Part shown: in pieces, positions 1 through 9,356 of the stretch
Numbering within the stretch: the stretch's first letter is position 1
How the letters are laid out: every line of letters starts with the position of its first letter
Assembly (NCBI RefSeq): GCF_000519045.1
Contig: NZ_KI912532.1
Coordinates: 2,657,867 to 2,721,866 of the forward strand
DNA: 64,000 bases
Origin: Dechloromonas agitata is5
GTDB taxonomy: Bacteria > Pseudomonadota > Gammaproteobacteria > Burkholderiales > Rhodocyclaceae
Direction: 5' to 3'
Translations under genes and position numbers: made by a program
Notes under the pieces: generated by a model
What the model saw: only the letters and a program-made list of their open reading frames with translations
Databases searched by the model: none
Told to the model about the DNA's origin: nothing

Positions 1-393
1 GGCATCACGCGCTCGGTGATGATCCTCAACGGCCTGGGCGGCAAGGCGCTGTCGGCGCTGCATGCCGACAACTCGGCACGCCTGGCTAACGCCACGCAGC
101 CGGAATACCTGGCGACGCTGGTCGTCAGCTTCCCGCAGGGCGAACAGCGCTTGCGCGCCGGCTTCCCGGGCTGGGAGCCGCTGAGCCAGCAGGGACTCTT
201 CATCGAGATGGAGCGCTTCCTGTCCGGGCTGGAACTGAAGCGTACCGTCTTCCGCAGCGACCATGCCTCGAACTGGCTGGTTCTCAAGGGCACGCTCGGT
301 AGCGACAAGGAACGCCTGTTGCAGCAGGTACGCCAGGCGATCAGCGCGCCGCAAGCCGCCCATCTGCGGCCGGCTTGGGCACGCGGGTTGTAG
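1..393 (+). CDS. Radical SAM protein, C-terminal part (5' end outside window)
   Basis: The reading frame is open from the first base and closes at 393, so this is the last ~130 residues of a longer gene. The segment begins GITRSVMILNGLGGKALSAL and holds the motif DHASNWLVLKGTLG, a pattern I associate with the C-terminal region of a group of bacterial radical SAM proteins (elongator-3/MiaB-like SPASM-less enzymes). In that family the CxxxCxxC cluster-binding motif is N-terminal and would lie before the window, so the catalytic part cannot be checked. The next gene starts 180 bases downstream with its own ribosome binding site. The family assignment is from recalled similarity of the tail only; the substrate is unknown. 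Confidence 0.55.
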   Translation, partial: GITRSVMILNGLGGKALSALHADNSARLANATQPEYLATLVVSFPQGEQRLRAGFPGWEPLSQQGLFIEMERFLSGLELKRTVFRSDHASNWLVLKGTLGSDKERLLQQVRQAISAPQAAHLRPAWARGL

Positions 394-573
394 GTCATCT
401 CGGGCGCCAGCCGGGCGGCCTGGCGAAAAGGCTAACGGGGCGGCGCCGTCGTCCAGGAATAGTCCGGAATTCTCGCAGGGTCGTGACCATAAATACGAAC
501 AGAGTACCGGGTATATCAGGGTTAAATGGAGTCTCCCGCAGCGAATGCTGCTCTTGCGAAGAGGAGATTCCAA

Positions 574-930
574 ATGCTGGTTCAAGTTCAGGTCAAGGGT
601 CTGGCAAGCGCTTCCCGCTTGCGCAGTTTTGCCGCCACCAAGCTGAATGTCGCGCTGGGGCGGTTTTCCCATGCCGTTCAGGAGGTGAGCATGCGCCTGC
701 ATGACATCAACGGCCCCGAGCGGGGCGGTGTCGACAAGCTGTGCCGTGTCGTGTTGCGCCTGAAGGACAACTCCGTGCTGGTGATCGAGGATCTTGGCGT
801 CAATATGGTGGAGGTCATCGATCGCGTTGCCGATCGCCTGCATCATACGGTGGCCAGGCAACTGTCCCGCCTGACCCGCGTCGAACGCGCCGGCATCCGC
901 CAGAGCAGCCTGGTTGCCGCGGCAGCCTGA
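574..930 (+). CDS. HPF/RaiA-family ribosome-associated protein
   Basis: 118 residues. The ATG at 574 is preceded by GAGGAG at 561-566 (7-base spacing), which makes it a better start than the in-frame ATG at 526. The core MRLHDINGPERGGVDKLCRVVLRLKDN, followed by an acidic IEDLGVNMVEVIDRVADRLHHTVARQL helix, matches the beta-alpha-beta-beta-beta-alpha pattern of hibernation-promoting factor/RaiA proteins, which bind the 30S subunit near the decoding centre. It lacks the long C-terminal dimerisation domain of long HPF, so it is a short form. A universal stress protein gene follows 32 bases later, consistent with a stationary-phase or energy-stress role. The family is fairly clear; whether it drives 70S inactivation or 100S formation is unknown. 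Confidence 0.75.
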   Translation: MLVQVQVKGLASASRLRSFAATKLNVALGRFSHAVQEVSMRLHDINGPERGGVDKLCRVVLRLKDNSVLVIEDLGVNMVEVIDRVADRLHHTVARQLSRLTRVERAGIRQSSLVAAAA

Positions 931-962
931 GCGATTCACCCACCCATCGAGCGGAGCGCCCC

Positions 963-1856
963 ATGGACACGCTGCCCCCACAAGCCGTTCGCACCGTGGT
1001 CGTGGCGACCGACCTGTCGCCGGCCTCGGAAATCACTGTCGATCAGGCGGCCGTGCTGGCCAGGCGCTGGGATGCCGACCTGGTGCTGCTGCATGTGTTC
1101 AACGATGGCGTCTGGGCGACCCTTACCGCCATCTACGAGAGCGAATTGTGGGCCGGGGCCGAGCCCGTGCTGCTGGCCCGCAACCGCCTGTCGCAGCAGG
1201 TGAGGGAAATCGTTGCGCGGCATGGCGTCAGGGCGCGCGGCGAGACCCGGACGGGGCGGGCGGCGAGCGAGATTGCTGCATTTTGCCGCGAGCAGGGCGC
1301 CCAGTTGCTGGTGGTGGGCGAGCAGGGCGAAGGCTGGATCGACGAAGCGGTACTCGGCGGCACCGCCCAGCGCGTGCTGGCCCGTGCCGATTTGCCGGTG
1401 CTGTTGGTGCGCCGAGCAGTCAGCGCCGAGTTTTCCTGCATTCTGCTGGCGACCGATTTTTCCGACAACGCGACGCGCGCGGCGCAACTGTCCCTCGATT
1501 GGTTCCCCGATATCCGGCAACGGCTGCTGCATGCCTGTACGCTTGCCTTCGAGGGGCGCATGCGCATGGCCGGCGTCTCGCTCGAACACATCGAAGGCTA
1601 TCGCCGGGACGAGTTGGCGCGGGCCGAGCAGCGCATGCAGGCGCAGATGCACATCCTGCGCAGCGATGCGCCGCTCGGCAAACTGATCGTGCAGGGCTAC
1701 CCGGCAACCGTGCTGCTGCGGGAAATCGAGCGCTCTGGCGCCGAACTGGTCGTCATCGGCAAGCATGGCGGCACGATGCTGGACGAGAGGTTGCTCGGCA
1801 GCGTCACCCAGAACCTGCTGTATCACGCCGACTGCAACGTACTGCTTGTACCCTGA
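963..1856 (+). CDS. Universal stress protein, two tandem Usp domains
   Basis: 297 residues from the ATG at 963, which has GGAG at 953-956. The same frame is open further upstream, but that part overlaps the preceding gene and looks non-coding. Domain 1 (about 10-155) starts RTVVVATDLS and ends VLLVRR; domain 2 (about 160-297) starts CILLATDFS and ends NVLLVP. The second domain keeps the full ATP-binding signature G-2x-G-9x-G-S (GKHG...LLGS), whereas the first has G in place of the final S/T (GEQG...VLGG). Domain 2 is therefore the likelier nucleotide-binding half. It sits between an HPF-like gene and a P-type ATPase gene (15-base gap), suggesting a co-expressed stress group. The cytoplasmic role of such tandem Usps is usually tolerance to starvation or anoxia; the specific role here is not known. 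Confidence 0.9.
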   Translation: MDTLPPQAVRTVVVATDLSPASEITVDQAAVLARRWDADLVLLHVFNDGVWATLTAIYESELWAGAEPVLLARNRLSQQVREIVARHGVRARGETRTGRAASEIAAFCREQGAQLLVVGEQGEGWIDEAVLGGTAQRVLARADLPVLLVRRAVSAEFSCILLATDFSDNATRAAQLSLDWFPDIRQRLLHACTLAFEGRMRMAGVSLEHIEGYRRDELARAEQRMQAQMHILRSDAPLGKLIVQGYPATVLLREIERSGAELVVIGKHGGTMLDERLLGSVTQNLLYHADCNVLLVP

Positions 1857-1871
1857 GCATGGAGATGCATC

Positions 1872-4541
1872 ATGTCCCACGACCTCTGGCACGCCCGGGC
1901 CGCCGCTGCCGCCCTGGCCGAACAAGGAACGGCTAGCGCCGGCCTGAGCGCCGCCGAAGCCGCCCGGCGCCTGGCCAGCCACGGCCCGAACCGCCTGACC
2001 CCGCCACAGAAGCGCGGGCCGCTGCTGCGCTTCCTGCTGCAGTTCCACAATGTGCTGATCTACGTGCTGCTCGGTGCCGCCGTCGTAACCGCGGCGCTCG
2101 GCCATCTGGTCGACACCGGCGTCATTCTCGGCGTGGTGGTCATCAACGCCCTGATCGGCTTCATTCAGGAAGGCAAGGCGGAAAAATCGCTCGACGCCAT
2201 CCGCAACATGCTGTCGCTGCGTGCCGTCGTGATGCGCGACGGCACGCGGCAGGAGATCGACGCCAGCGAGCTGGTGCCAGGCGATATCGTGGTGCTCACC
2301 TCCGGCGACAAGGTGCCGGCCGATCTGCGCTTGATCGAATTGCGCAACCTGCGCATCGAGGAGGCCGCGTTGACCGGTGAATCGGAGCCGGTCGAGAAAT
2401 CCACCGCAGCCGTGGCCGCGGAGGCGCCCATCGGCGATCGGACCGGCATGGCCTATTCCGGTACGCTGGTCGTCTTCGGCCAGGGGTGCGGCGTGGTCGT
2501 CGCCACTGGCGACCTGACGGAAATCGGCCGCATCGGCCGCCTGCTAGCCGACGTGGAAGCGGTCGATACGCCGCTCCTCAAGCAGATGGCGCAGTTCGGC
2601 CGCTGGCTGACCGCCGGCATCCTGGCGCTGGCCGCCGGCACCATCGCCTTCGGCATGCTGGTGCATGGCCAGCCGGCCGGCGAGATGTTCCTCGCCGCCG
2701 TCGGCCTCGCCGTGGCGGCGATTCCCGAGGGCCTGCCGGCGATCATGACCATCACCCTGGCCATCGGCGTGCAGCGGATGGCGGGGCGCAACGCCATCAT
2801 CCGCCGCATGCCGGCGGTGGAAACGCTGGGCGCGGTGACGACCATCTGTTCCGACAAGACCGGCACGCTGACCCGGAATGAAATGACCGTTCAGCGCCTG
2901 GTGACGGCGGAGGGGGTGATCGAGGTTTCCGGCGTCGGCTATGCCCCGCGCGGCGCCTTCACGGCGGCCGGGCGCAGCGTCGACGGTAGCGAACTGGCCG
3001 ACATCGCCCGTGCCGCCTTGCTCTGCAACGACGCCATCCTGCGCGAGACTGACGGTGAATGGCGGCTCGAAGGCGATCCAACTGAAGGCGCGCTGCTGAC
3101 GCTGGCCATGAAGGCCGGGCTGGATGCGCGCTTCGAGGCCGCGTCCCTGCCGCGCATTGATGTCATCCCCTTCGAATCCGAGCACCGCTTCATGGCGACG
3201 CTGCATCACGACCACGCCGGGCATGCCTTCGTCTTCGTCAAGGGCGCGCCGGAGCGCCTGATCGGCATGTGCGCCGGGCAACGGCGAGCCGGCCAGGACG
3301 AGCCGATCGACCCGGCATACTGGCAGGCGCGGATCGACGCGCTGGCGGCGGAGGGCTATCGCGTCCTCGCGCTGGCTATGGCGCCGATGGGGAAGGGGCA
3401 GCGCGAACTGGCCTTTGCCGATGTCGAAAGCGGCCTGACCCTGCTCGCCCTGGCCGGCATCATGGATCCGCCACGCGAGGAGGCGATCCGCGCTGTGGCG
3501 GCCTGTCATGCCGCCGGCATCCGCGTCAAGATGATCACCGGCGACCATGCCGTGACCGCCGCCGCCATTGCCCGCGCCATGGGGATGCGGGTGGCAGGCG
3601 ACCGGGCGCTGACCGGCGCCGAGATCGAAGCCCTGGATGAAACGGCACTCCGCCAGGCCGTGCGCGAGGTCGACGTCTTCGCCCGCGCCAGCCCCGAGCA
3701 CAAGCTGCGCCTGGTGGAAGCGATGCAGGCCAACGGCGAGGTGGCATCGATGACCGGCGATGGAGTGAACGACGCACCGGCCCTGAAGCGTGCCGACGTC
3801 GGCGTCGCCATGGGGCACAAGGGCACCGAGGCGGCCAAGGAGGCGGCCGAAATGGTGCTGGCCGACGACAATTTCGCCTCGATCGCCGCCGCCGTCGAGG
3901 AAGGCCGCACCGTCTACGACAACCTGCGCAAGGCGGTGGTCTATGTCTTGCCGACCAGCGTGGCCCAGGCCTCGATGGTGCTGATCGCTGTGCTCCTCGG
4001 TATGACCCTGCCGATCACGCCAGTGCAAATCCTGTGGGTGAACATGGTCACCGCCGTGACACTCTCGCTGGCCATCGCCTTCGAGCGCCCCGAACCCGGC
4101 CTGATGGCCCGGCCGCCGCGCGACCCACGGGAGCCGCTGGTCAACGGTTTCATGCTCTGGCGCATCGTCTTTGTCACCGTGCTGCTGGCTGCCGCCTCCT
4201 TCGGCATGTTCCTCTGGGAAACCGGGCGCGGCATGAGCCTGGAGTTCGCCCGCACGGCCGCAGTCAATACGCTGGTCATGGGGCAGATCGTCTATCTCTT
4301 CAATTGCCGCCGGCTGACTGGCTCGATCTTGTCGAAGGAAGGTTTCCTCGGCAATCCCATCGCGCTCAAGGCGGTCGCCGTGCTGGTCGGGCTGCAACTG
4401 GCGATGACGCACCTGCCGTTCAAGCAGGCGCTGTTCGGCACCGAGCATCTCGACGCCGAAACCTGGTTGCGCGTCGTGCTGGCCGGTGTTGTCGTGCTGC
4501 TGGCGGTGGAGCTGGAAAAGCGCTTCTGGCGCCGCCCCTAG
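1872..4541 (+). CDS. P-type cation-transporting ATPase (P2-like)
   Basis: 889 residues with the whole P-type order: N-terminal cation ATPase domain, actuator loop with TGES (about residue 167), M4 PEGLP (about 284), phosphorylated aspartate in SDKTGTLT (D328), nucleotide-binding domain, TGDGVNDAP hinge (about 627) and a C-terminal membrane domain. The PEGLP motif and length place it with PacL/PMR1/SERCA-like P2 pumps. The M6 segment reads LWVNMVTAVTLSLAIAFE. The Asp that SERCA-type calcium pumps carry two residues after the N..T pair is Ala here, so calcium should not be assumed. The gene lies 15 bases after the Usp gene and before a phosphate permease. The class is certain, the ion is not. 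Confidence 0.92.
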   Translation: MSHDLWHARAAAAALAEQGTASAGLSAAEAARRLASHGPNRLTPPQKRGPLLRFLLQFHNVLIYVLLGAAVVTAALGHLVDTGVILGVVVINALIGFIQEGKAEKSLDAIRNMLSLRAVVMRDGTRQEIDASELVPGDIVVLTSGDKVPADLRLIELRNLRIEEAALTGESEPVEKSTAAVAAEAPIGDRTGMAYSGTLVVFGQGCGVVVATGDLTEIGRIGRLLADVEAVDTPLLKQMAQFGRWLTAGILALAAGTIAFGMLVHGQPAGEMFLAAVGLAVAAIPEGLPAIMTITLAIGVQRMAGRNAIIRRMPAVETLGAVTTICSDKTGTLTRNEMTVQRLVTAEGVIEVSGVGYAPRGAFTAAGRSVDGSELADIARAALLCNDAILRETDGEWRLEGDPTEGALLTLAMKAGLDARFEAASLPRIDVIPFESEHRFMATLHHDHAGHAFVFVKGAPERLIGMCAGQRRAGQDEPIDPAYWQARIDALAAEGYRVLALAMAPMGKGQRELAFADVESGLTLLALAGIMDPPREEAIRAVAACHAAGIRVKMITGDHAVTAAAIARAMGMRVAGDRALTGAEIEALDETALRQAVREVDVFARASPEHKLRLVEAMQANGEVASMTGDGVNDAPALKRADVGVAMGHKGTEAAKEAAEMVLADDNFASIAAAVEEGRTVYDNLRKAVVYVLPTSVAQASMVLIAVLLGMTLPITPVQILWVNMVTAVTLSLAIAFERPEPGLMARPPRDPREPLVNGFMLWRIVFVTVLLAAASFGMFLWETGRGMSLEFARTAAVNTLVMGQIVYLFNCRRLTGSILSKEGFLGNPIALKAVAVLVGLQLAMTHLPFKQALFGTEHLDAETWLRVVLAGVVVLLAVELEKRFWRRP

Positions 4542-4687
4542 GCTGGCCCGGTTGGCGGGTGGGGGAGGAGGCTGATGTCGCAGCGGTGGGCGTGCGCGAA
4601 ACGGGGTGGGGGTGGCGACCTGGGCTGGTATCCTCTCCCGTTTTCTGCATCGCGCGATGCAGGGTTTGATTGAGGTTGCGGCGCACT

Positions 4688-6262
4688 ATGGAAATCAGGG
4701 ATATCAACCACATCGAGCAGGCTGCCGGAAAGTCGCGCCCCGAGTTGCTTCGTTTCGGCCTGGCCCTGCTCTTCGTCATCGGCATCATGTTCTACACCTG
4801 GGCGTCCGGCGGCGGCAACATCATGCTCATCGTCGCCGGGATGATCGGCGGCTACATGGCCTTGAACATCGGCGCCAACGACGTCGCCAACAATGTCGGG
4901 CCGGCCGTCGGTTCGCGCGCCCTGAGCCTGGGCGGCGCCCTGGTCATCGCCGCCATCTTCGAGGCGGCCGGTGCGCTGATCGCCGGCGGCGACGTGGTGT
5001 CCACCATTCGGGGCGGCATCATCGCGCCGAGTGCAGTGGCCAGTGCCGATGTCTTCGTCTGGCTGATGCTTGCCGCACTGCTCGCCGGTGCCATCTGGCT
5101 CAATATCGCCACCGCTTCCGGAGCGCCGGTGTCGACCACCCATTCCATCGTCGGCGGTGTCCTCGGCGCCGGGGTCGCGGCCGGTGGCTGGGACGTCGCC
5201 AATTGGGGAACCATGGGCTCGATCGCCGCCAGCTGGATCATTTCGCCGCTGATGGGCGGCCTGATCGCGGCGGGTTTTCTCTATTTCATCAAGCACCGGA
5301 TTCTCTACCGTCAGGATGTCATGGCCGCGGCGCGTCGCGTCGTGCCCTTGCTGGTGGCCGGCATGGCCTGGGCCTTTACCACCTACCTGATGCTCAAGGG
5401 CGTGCGGGCGGTGCTCAAGGTGGGCTTTGTGGAATCCGCCGTGGCCGGCGGTGTCGTCGCGCTGCTCACCTATGTCGTGGTGCGCCCGCGCGTTGCCCGG
5501 CAGTCGAACAGTGCCGCGCCGAACGACAAGGCACGCGTCAATGTGATGTTCACCATCCCGCTGATATTCGCGGCGGCACTCTTGAGTTTTGCCCACGGTG
5601 CCAACGATGTCGCCAACGCCGTCGGTCCGCTGGCCGGCATTGCCGATGTGCTCGGCAAGGGGGCGGTCAGCAAGTCGGCCCAGATTCCGCTCTGGGTGAT
5701 GATGGTCGGCGCCATCGGCATCTGTCTCGGACTGGCCCTGTTCGGGCCCAAGCTGATCCGCACCGTCGGCTCGGAAATCACCGAGCTCGACCAGACGCGG
5801 GCTTTCTGCATCGCCATGTCGGCCACCATCACCGTCATCATCGCCAGCCAGCTGGGCCTGCCGGTCAGCTCGACCCATATCGCCGTCGGTGGTGTGTTCG
5901 GTGTCGGCTTCCTGCGGGAATACCTCAAATCGAGCTACGCCCGCATGGTCGATGACATTCTCGCCCATCATCCGGATGGCGATGCCGAGCCGATCAAGGA
6001 CTACCTGCAGCGCTTCGACCGGGCGACGCCGCAGGAAAAGGCCGTCATGCTCGACCAGTTGAAGCGTGAAGCCAAGAAGCGTGGCGCGCCCGAATTGTTG
6101 TCGCGCGAGGATCGAAAGGGCCTGCGCAAGGTCTATCGCGGTGAATTGATCAAGCGCGCCCACCTTCACAAGATCATTGCTGCCTGGCTGATTACCGTGC
6201 CGGCTTCGGCCTTGCTGGGAGCGCTGTTCTTCTTTGCCTTGCGCGGTGCTCTGCTGCCCTGA
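4688..6262 (+). CDS. PiT-family inorganic phosphate permease
   Basis: 524 residues from the ATG at 4688 (MEIRDINHIEQ). An in-frame TTG at 4670 is less likely. The two inverted PiT signature repeats are plain: IGANDVANNVGPAVGSRAL near the N-terminus and HGANDVANAVGPLAGI in the second half. Each is followed by a SGAPVSTTHS or GLPVSSTHIA motif. About ten hydrophobic segments are visible, with a cytoplasmic stretch of roughly 90 polar residues (YARMVDDILAHH to RGELIKRAHL) before the last helix. The protein imports phosphate as a metal-phosphate complex with protons or sodium. No PhoU-like partner gene (often found next to pit) is present. Gene naming (pitA/pitB) is not decidable from sequence. 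Confidence 0.92.
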   Translation: MEIRDINHIEQAAGKSRPELLRFGLALLFVIGIMFYTWASGGGNIMLIVAGMIGGYMALNIGANDVANNVGPAVGSRALSLGGALVIAAIFEAAGALIAGGDVVSTIRGGIIAPSAVASADVFVWLMLAALLAGAIWLNIATASGAPVSTTHSIVGGVLGAGVAAGGWDVANWGTMGSIAASWIISPLMGGLIAAGFLYFIKHRILYRQDVMAAARRVVPLLVAGMAWAFTTYLMLKGVRAVLKVGFVESAVAGGVVALLTYVVVRPRVARQSNSAAPNDKARVNVMFTIPLIFAAALLSFAHGANDVANAVGPLAGIADVLGKGAVSKSAQIPLWVMMVGAIGICLGLALFGPKLIRTVGSEITELDQTRAFCIAMSATITVIIASQLGLPVSSTHIAVGGVFGVGFLREYLKSSYARMVDDILAHHPDGDAEPIKDYLQRFDRATPQEKAVMLDQLKREAKKRGAPELLSREDRKGLRKVYRGELIKRAHLHKIIAAWLITVPASALLGALFFFALRGALLP

Positions 6263-6388
6263 GGGCTGGCGTCCACCGGCCGGGCTGGCGCGTGGATGGC
6301 CGGAGAAGGGCGGGATCAGGCTGGGGAAGTAAGAAGCGGCGGGTTGGACCATGCCTCATGAACAACAAACTGGAAGTCTGATCGTCTG

Positions 6389-8098
6389 ATGGATCATCTT
6401 GTACAAATCATCCTCCTGCTGGCCGTTGCCGTGGCGACCATGATCGTCTTCCAGCGGCTGCATGTCCCGACCAGCCTCGGTTATCTGCTGGTCGGCCTGA
6501 TCCTCGGGCCGCACACCATCGGGCCGACGGTGCATGTGGCGGAATTCAAGGTGCTGGCCGAGTTTGGCGTGGTCTTCCTGCTCTTTTCCATCGGGCTGGC
6601 TTATTCGCTGCCGCAATTGCACGCGATGCGCCATCAGATCCTTGGCCTGGGCACCGCGCAGGTCGTGTTCACTACCGCTTTGGTCGCCGTGCTGCTCTGG
6701 CTGGCCGGCCAGCCACCGGTACTCGCCTTCGTCGTCGGCGCCGTCTTCGCGCAGTCTTCGTCCACCATCATCGGCCGTCAGTTGGCGGAGCAGGGTGAGG
6801 ATGCCACGGCGCATGGCCGGCTTGGCCTGGCCATTTCGGTGTTCCAGGATGTCACCGCCGTCCCGTTCCTGATCCTGATACCCGTGCTCGGCGCCGCCAC
6901 CGGCATGGATAAGCTGGCCGGCGAGCTGGGGTGGGCCATGGCCAAGGCCGTGCTCGCCTTCGCCCTGGTCTTCTATGCCGCGCGCTGGGCCTTGCGCCCG
7001 CTCTTTCACCTGGTCGCCGAGCGCCGTTCGGCCGAATTGTTCACCCTGACCGTCCTGCTCGTCGTGTTGCTGGCAGCCTGGACCACCCACAGTCTGGGCC
7101 TGTCGCTCGCCTTCGGTGCCTTCCTGGCCGGCATGATGCTCGGCGAAACCGAGTTCCGGCATCAGGTCGAGTCGAGCATCCGGCCGTTCCGCGACGTGTT
7201 GCTCGGCCTGTTCTTCGTCGGCATCGGCATGCTGATCGAGCCGGCCGCGCTGCCCCGCATCTGGCATTGGGCGCTGCTCGGTGCCTTGCTGCTCCTGCTC
7301 AGCAAGATCCTTGTCGTCGTCCTGATCGTCCGGCGCAGCGGCATGGAGGTCGTCGCTGCCTGGCGGACTGCCTTGCTGCTGGCGGTGGGCGGCGAGTTCG
7401 GTTTCGCGCTGCTCGCCATCGCCCTCGATGCCAGCGTGCTCGACCCGCAGGCCGGCCAGATCGTGCTCAATGCCGTCCTTTTCTCGCTGATCGGCGGCGT
7501 GCTGCTCATCCGCTACAACCAGGCCATCGCCAGCCGCCTGGCCCGGCCGTCCAGCGAACTGCCGCCGCTCACCGAGCAGCTCGCCGGCCTGCCGGCCCCG
7601 CGCGTGCTGATCGGCGGTTACGGCCGGGTCGGCCACACCATCGCCGTGCTGCTCAAGTCGAGCGGTGTTGATTTCGTCGCCTTCGATAGCGATCCGAAAC
7701 GGGTGCAGCAGGGGCGGAGCGACGGCCATGCGGTCCTCTACGGCGATATTGCCGACCCCGAGCTACTCGCCGCCGCACGGGCCGAGCAGGCCGGTCTGGC
7801 GATCGTCACCGTCGACAGCCATGCCGTCGCCTTGCGGGCAGTCACCTCGCTGCGCCAGCATTGTCCGCAGGTTCCGGTGATTGCCCGGGCGCGCGATCTC
7901 CAGGCCAGTTCAGCCCTGATCAGTGCCGGGGCGAGCCATGCCTATCCCGAGGCCATCGAATCGAGCCTGCGCCTCGGCGCCATTGCCTTGCGGATGTTGC
8001 AGGTGCCGACGGTCGATATTGACCAGATGCTGCAGGACATCCGCGACTGGGATTACCAGCCGGTGATCGAACAGCCGCTCCCGGAGGAGGCCCGGTGA
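6389..8098 (+). CDS. CPA2-family monovalent cation:proton antiporter (KefB/YbaL-like) with RCK domain
   Basis: 569 residues. Residues 1-380 form the Na/H-exchanger membrane domain: about 12 helices, the family segment HVPTSLGYLLVGLILGPHTIGP near the start, FAQSSSTIIGRQL, and AISVFQDVTAVPFL with the conserved acidic residue. A TrkA-N/RCK nucleotide-binding domain follows from about 405 (RVLIGGYGRVGHTIAVLL, then VAFDSDPKRV). It ends with about 60 residues lacking a clear TrkA-C fold. The Rossmann GxGxxG suggests gating by NAD(H) or a related ligand. Such proteins exchange potassium or sodium for protons during electrophile or pH stress. No KefF/KefG ancillary gene is adjacent, and the gene is convergent with the MFS gene 46 bases on. 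Confidence 0.9.
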   Translation: MDHLVQIILLLAVAVATMIVFQRLHVPTSLGYLLVGLILGPHTIGPTVHVAEFKVLAEFGVVFLLFSIGLAYSLPQLHAMRHQILGLGTAQVVFTTALVAVLLWLAGQPPVLAFVVGAVFAQSSSTIIGRQLAEQGEDATAHGRLGLAISVFQDVTAVPFLILIPVLGAATGMDKLAGELGWAMAKAVLAFALVFYAARWALRPLFHLVAERRSAELFTLTVLLVVLLAAWTTHSLGLSLAFGAFLAGMMLGETEFRHQVESSIRPFRDVLLGLFFVGIGMLIEPAALPRIWHWALLGALLLLLSKILVVVLIVRRSGMEVVAAWRTALLLAVGGEFGFALLAIALDASVLDPQAGQIVLNAVLFSLIGGVLLIRYNQAIASRLARPSSELPPLTEQLAGLPAPRVLIGGYGRVGHTIAVLLKSSGVDFVAFDSDPKRVQQGRSDGHAVLYGDIADPELLAAARAEQAGLAIVTVDSHAVALRAVTSLRQHCPQVPVIARARDLQASSALISAGASHAYPEAIESSLRLGAIALRMLQVPTVDIDQMLQDIRDWDYQPVIEQPLPEEAR

Positions 8099-8144
8099 CG
8101 GCCCGCTACCAGCTGCTTCGTTCAGGCTCGGGCAGCTGACATCC

Positions 8145-9356
8145 TCAATCTGCCTTACCGACCCGCAAGGCCGTGAAGATCGCCAGCGTCTGGAAAATGG
8201 CGATGCCGACCAGCACGCTGCCGAAGCGCCGGGCATCCATCAGGCCGCCGAAGATGACCGGGGCCAGGGCCAGGCCAAGGTCGAGGCCGGAATAGACGAA
8301 GCCATAGACCCGCCCGTAGGCGGCCTTGCCGAAGCGGGCAGTGGCCGCCTTGCGGACCAGCAGGTCGCGCGAGGGGCCGGCGACGCCGGTACAGAAACCG
8401 ATGCCGCCCATCAGCGGCAGGATGATCCAGCCAGGCAGCAGGCCGCTGGCGAGCAGCATGGCCAGGCAGGCGGCGAGGCCGAGGGCGGCGGTGATCAGCC
8501 ATTCATGGGCCTGCTTCTGGGCCAGGAAACCGCCGAGCACGATGCCGGCCGCACCGCCGACGAGATAGGTGGACAGGGCGAGGGCGGCGGTCGTCAGCGA
8601 CAGGCCGTAGAGTGCCTGCAGGATCGGGCTGGCGAAGTTCTGGATGACGCCGAAGGCGGCTGTGATCAGGAAGAAGAACAGGAAGCACAGCCAGACGGCG
8701 CGCGAACCGAGAAAGGCGAAGGTGGAGCCTGTTTCTTCTGCCGACTTGGCGGCAGCGTGCTCGGCCGGTTCGGCAATGACGCGGCGGCGCCAGGCGAGCA
8801 GGACGAGGGCGGCCACTGCGACACCACTGGCGCCGAGCGCGGCAGTCCGCCAGTCGAAGGCCGTGGCCAGCCCGGTCATGAAGAGCGGTGCGGCTGCCCA
8901 GCCCAGGTTGCCGGACAGCCCATGGACCGAAAAGGCATGGCCGAGGCGGGCCGGCGATACGCGGTGATTGAGCACGGTGAAGTCGGCCGGGTGAAAGACG
9001 GCATTGCCCAGCCCGGCGAAGGCGGCTGCAGCGACCAGCATCGGATAGCCGGTGGCGAAGTGGAGGGTGATGCCGGCCAGCGCGAAGCAGGTGATGCCGC
9101 CGGCCAGCACGCGGGCAGCGCCGAAGCGGTCGACGAGGAAGCCGGCCATGGCCTGGCCGATGCCGGAAACGATGAAGAAGACCGTGGTCGTCGCCCCGAT
9201 GCCGGTGAAGCTGAGGCCGAACTCCGGCATCAGCCAGGGAAAGAGCGTCGGCAGCAGGAGGTGGAAGAAATGCGAGACACCATGCACGAAGCCAATCAGG
9301 GTGATGATTTCGAGATCCTGGGTGGTGGCTGGCGGGGGCAGGGCGGCGGCAGTCAT
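8145..9356 (-). CDS. MFS transporter, fosmidomycin-resistance (Fsr)-like
   Basis: 403 residues when started at the ATG at 9356 (MTAAALPPPA). The longer frame upstream has atypical sequence and no support. Twelve hydrophobic segments, the loop 2-3 MFS motif DRFGAARVLAGG, and the segments GFVHGVSHFFHLLLPTLFP and GLGNAVFHPADFTVLNHRV are characteristic of the Fsr-type drug:proton antiporter subfamily, whose members keep a His/Pro-rich FHP motif. It probably exports a small toxic compound or metabolite; the substrate cannot be read from sequence. It lies downstream of msrB on the same strand with a 230-base gap, so it probably has its own promoter. Confidence 0.85.
   Translation of the reverse strand: MTAAALPPPATTQDLEIITLIGFVHGVSHFFHLLLPTLFPWLMPEFGLSFTGIGATTTVFFIVSGIGQAMAGFLVDRFGAARVLAGGITCFALAGITLHFATGYPMLVAAAAFAGLGNAVFHPADFTVLNHRVSPARLGHAFSVHGLSGNLGWAAAPLFMTGLATAFDWRTAALGASGVAVAALVLLAWRRRVIAEPAEHAAAKSAEETGSTFAFLGSRAVWLCFLFFFLITAAFGVIQNFASPILQALYGLSLTTAALALSTYLVGGAAGIVLGGFLAQKQAHEWLITAALGLAACLAMLLASGLLPGWIILPLMGGIGFCTGVAGPSRDLLVRKAATARFGKAAYGRVYGFVYSGLDLGLALAPVIFGGLMDARRFGSVLVGIAIFQTLAIFTALRVGKAD

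Noticed and set aside
263..646. A 127-codon frame (and a 109-codon one at 375-704) over the first intergenic region.
   Set aside because: Composition is not coding, there is no ribosome site, and both overlap the radical SAM tail and the HPF gene.
2544..4448. A 634-codon antisense open frame inside the P-type ATPase gene (and similar long ones at 4538-6352, 6356-7729, 19583-21502, 23517-25067, 31808-33961).
   Set aside because: These arise from third-position GC bias opposite real genes; their translations are His/Gln/Arg/Gly-rich, lack motifs and ribosome sites, and the opposite strand carries clear family signatures.
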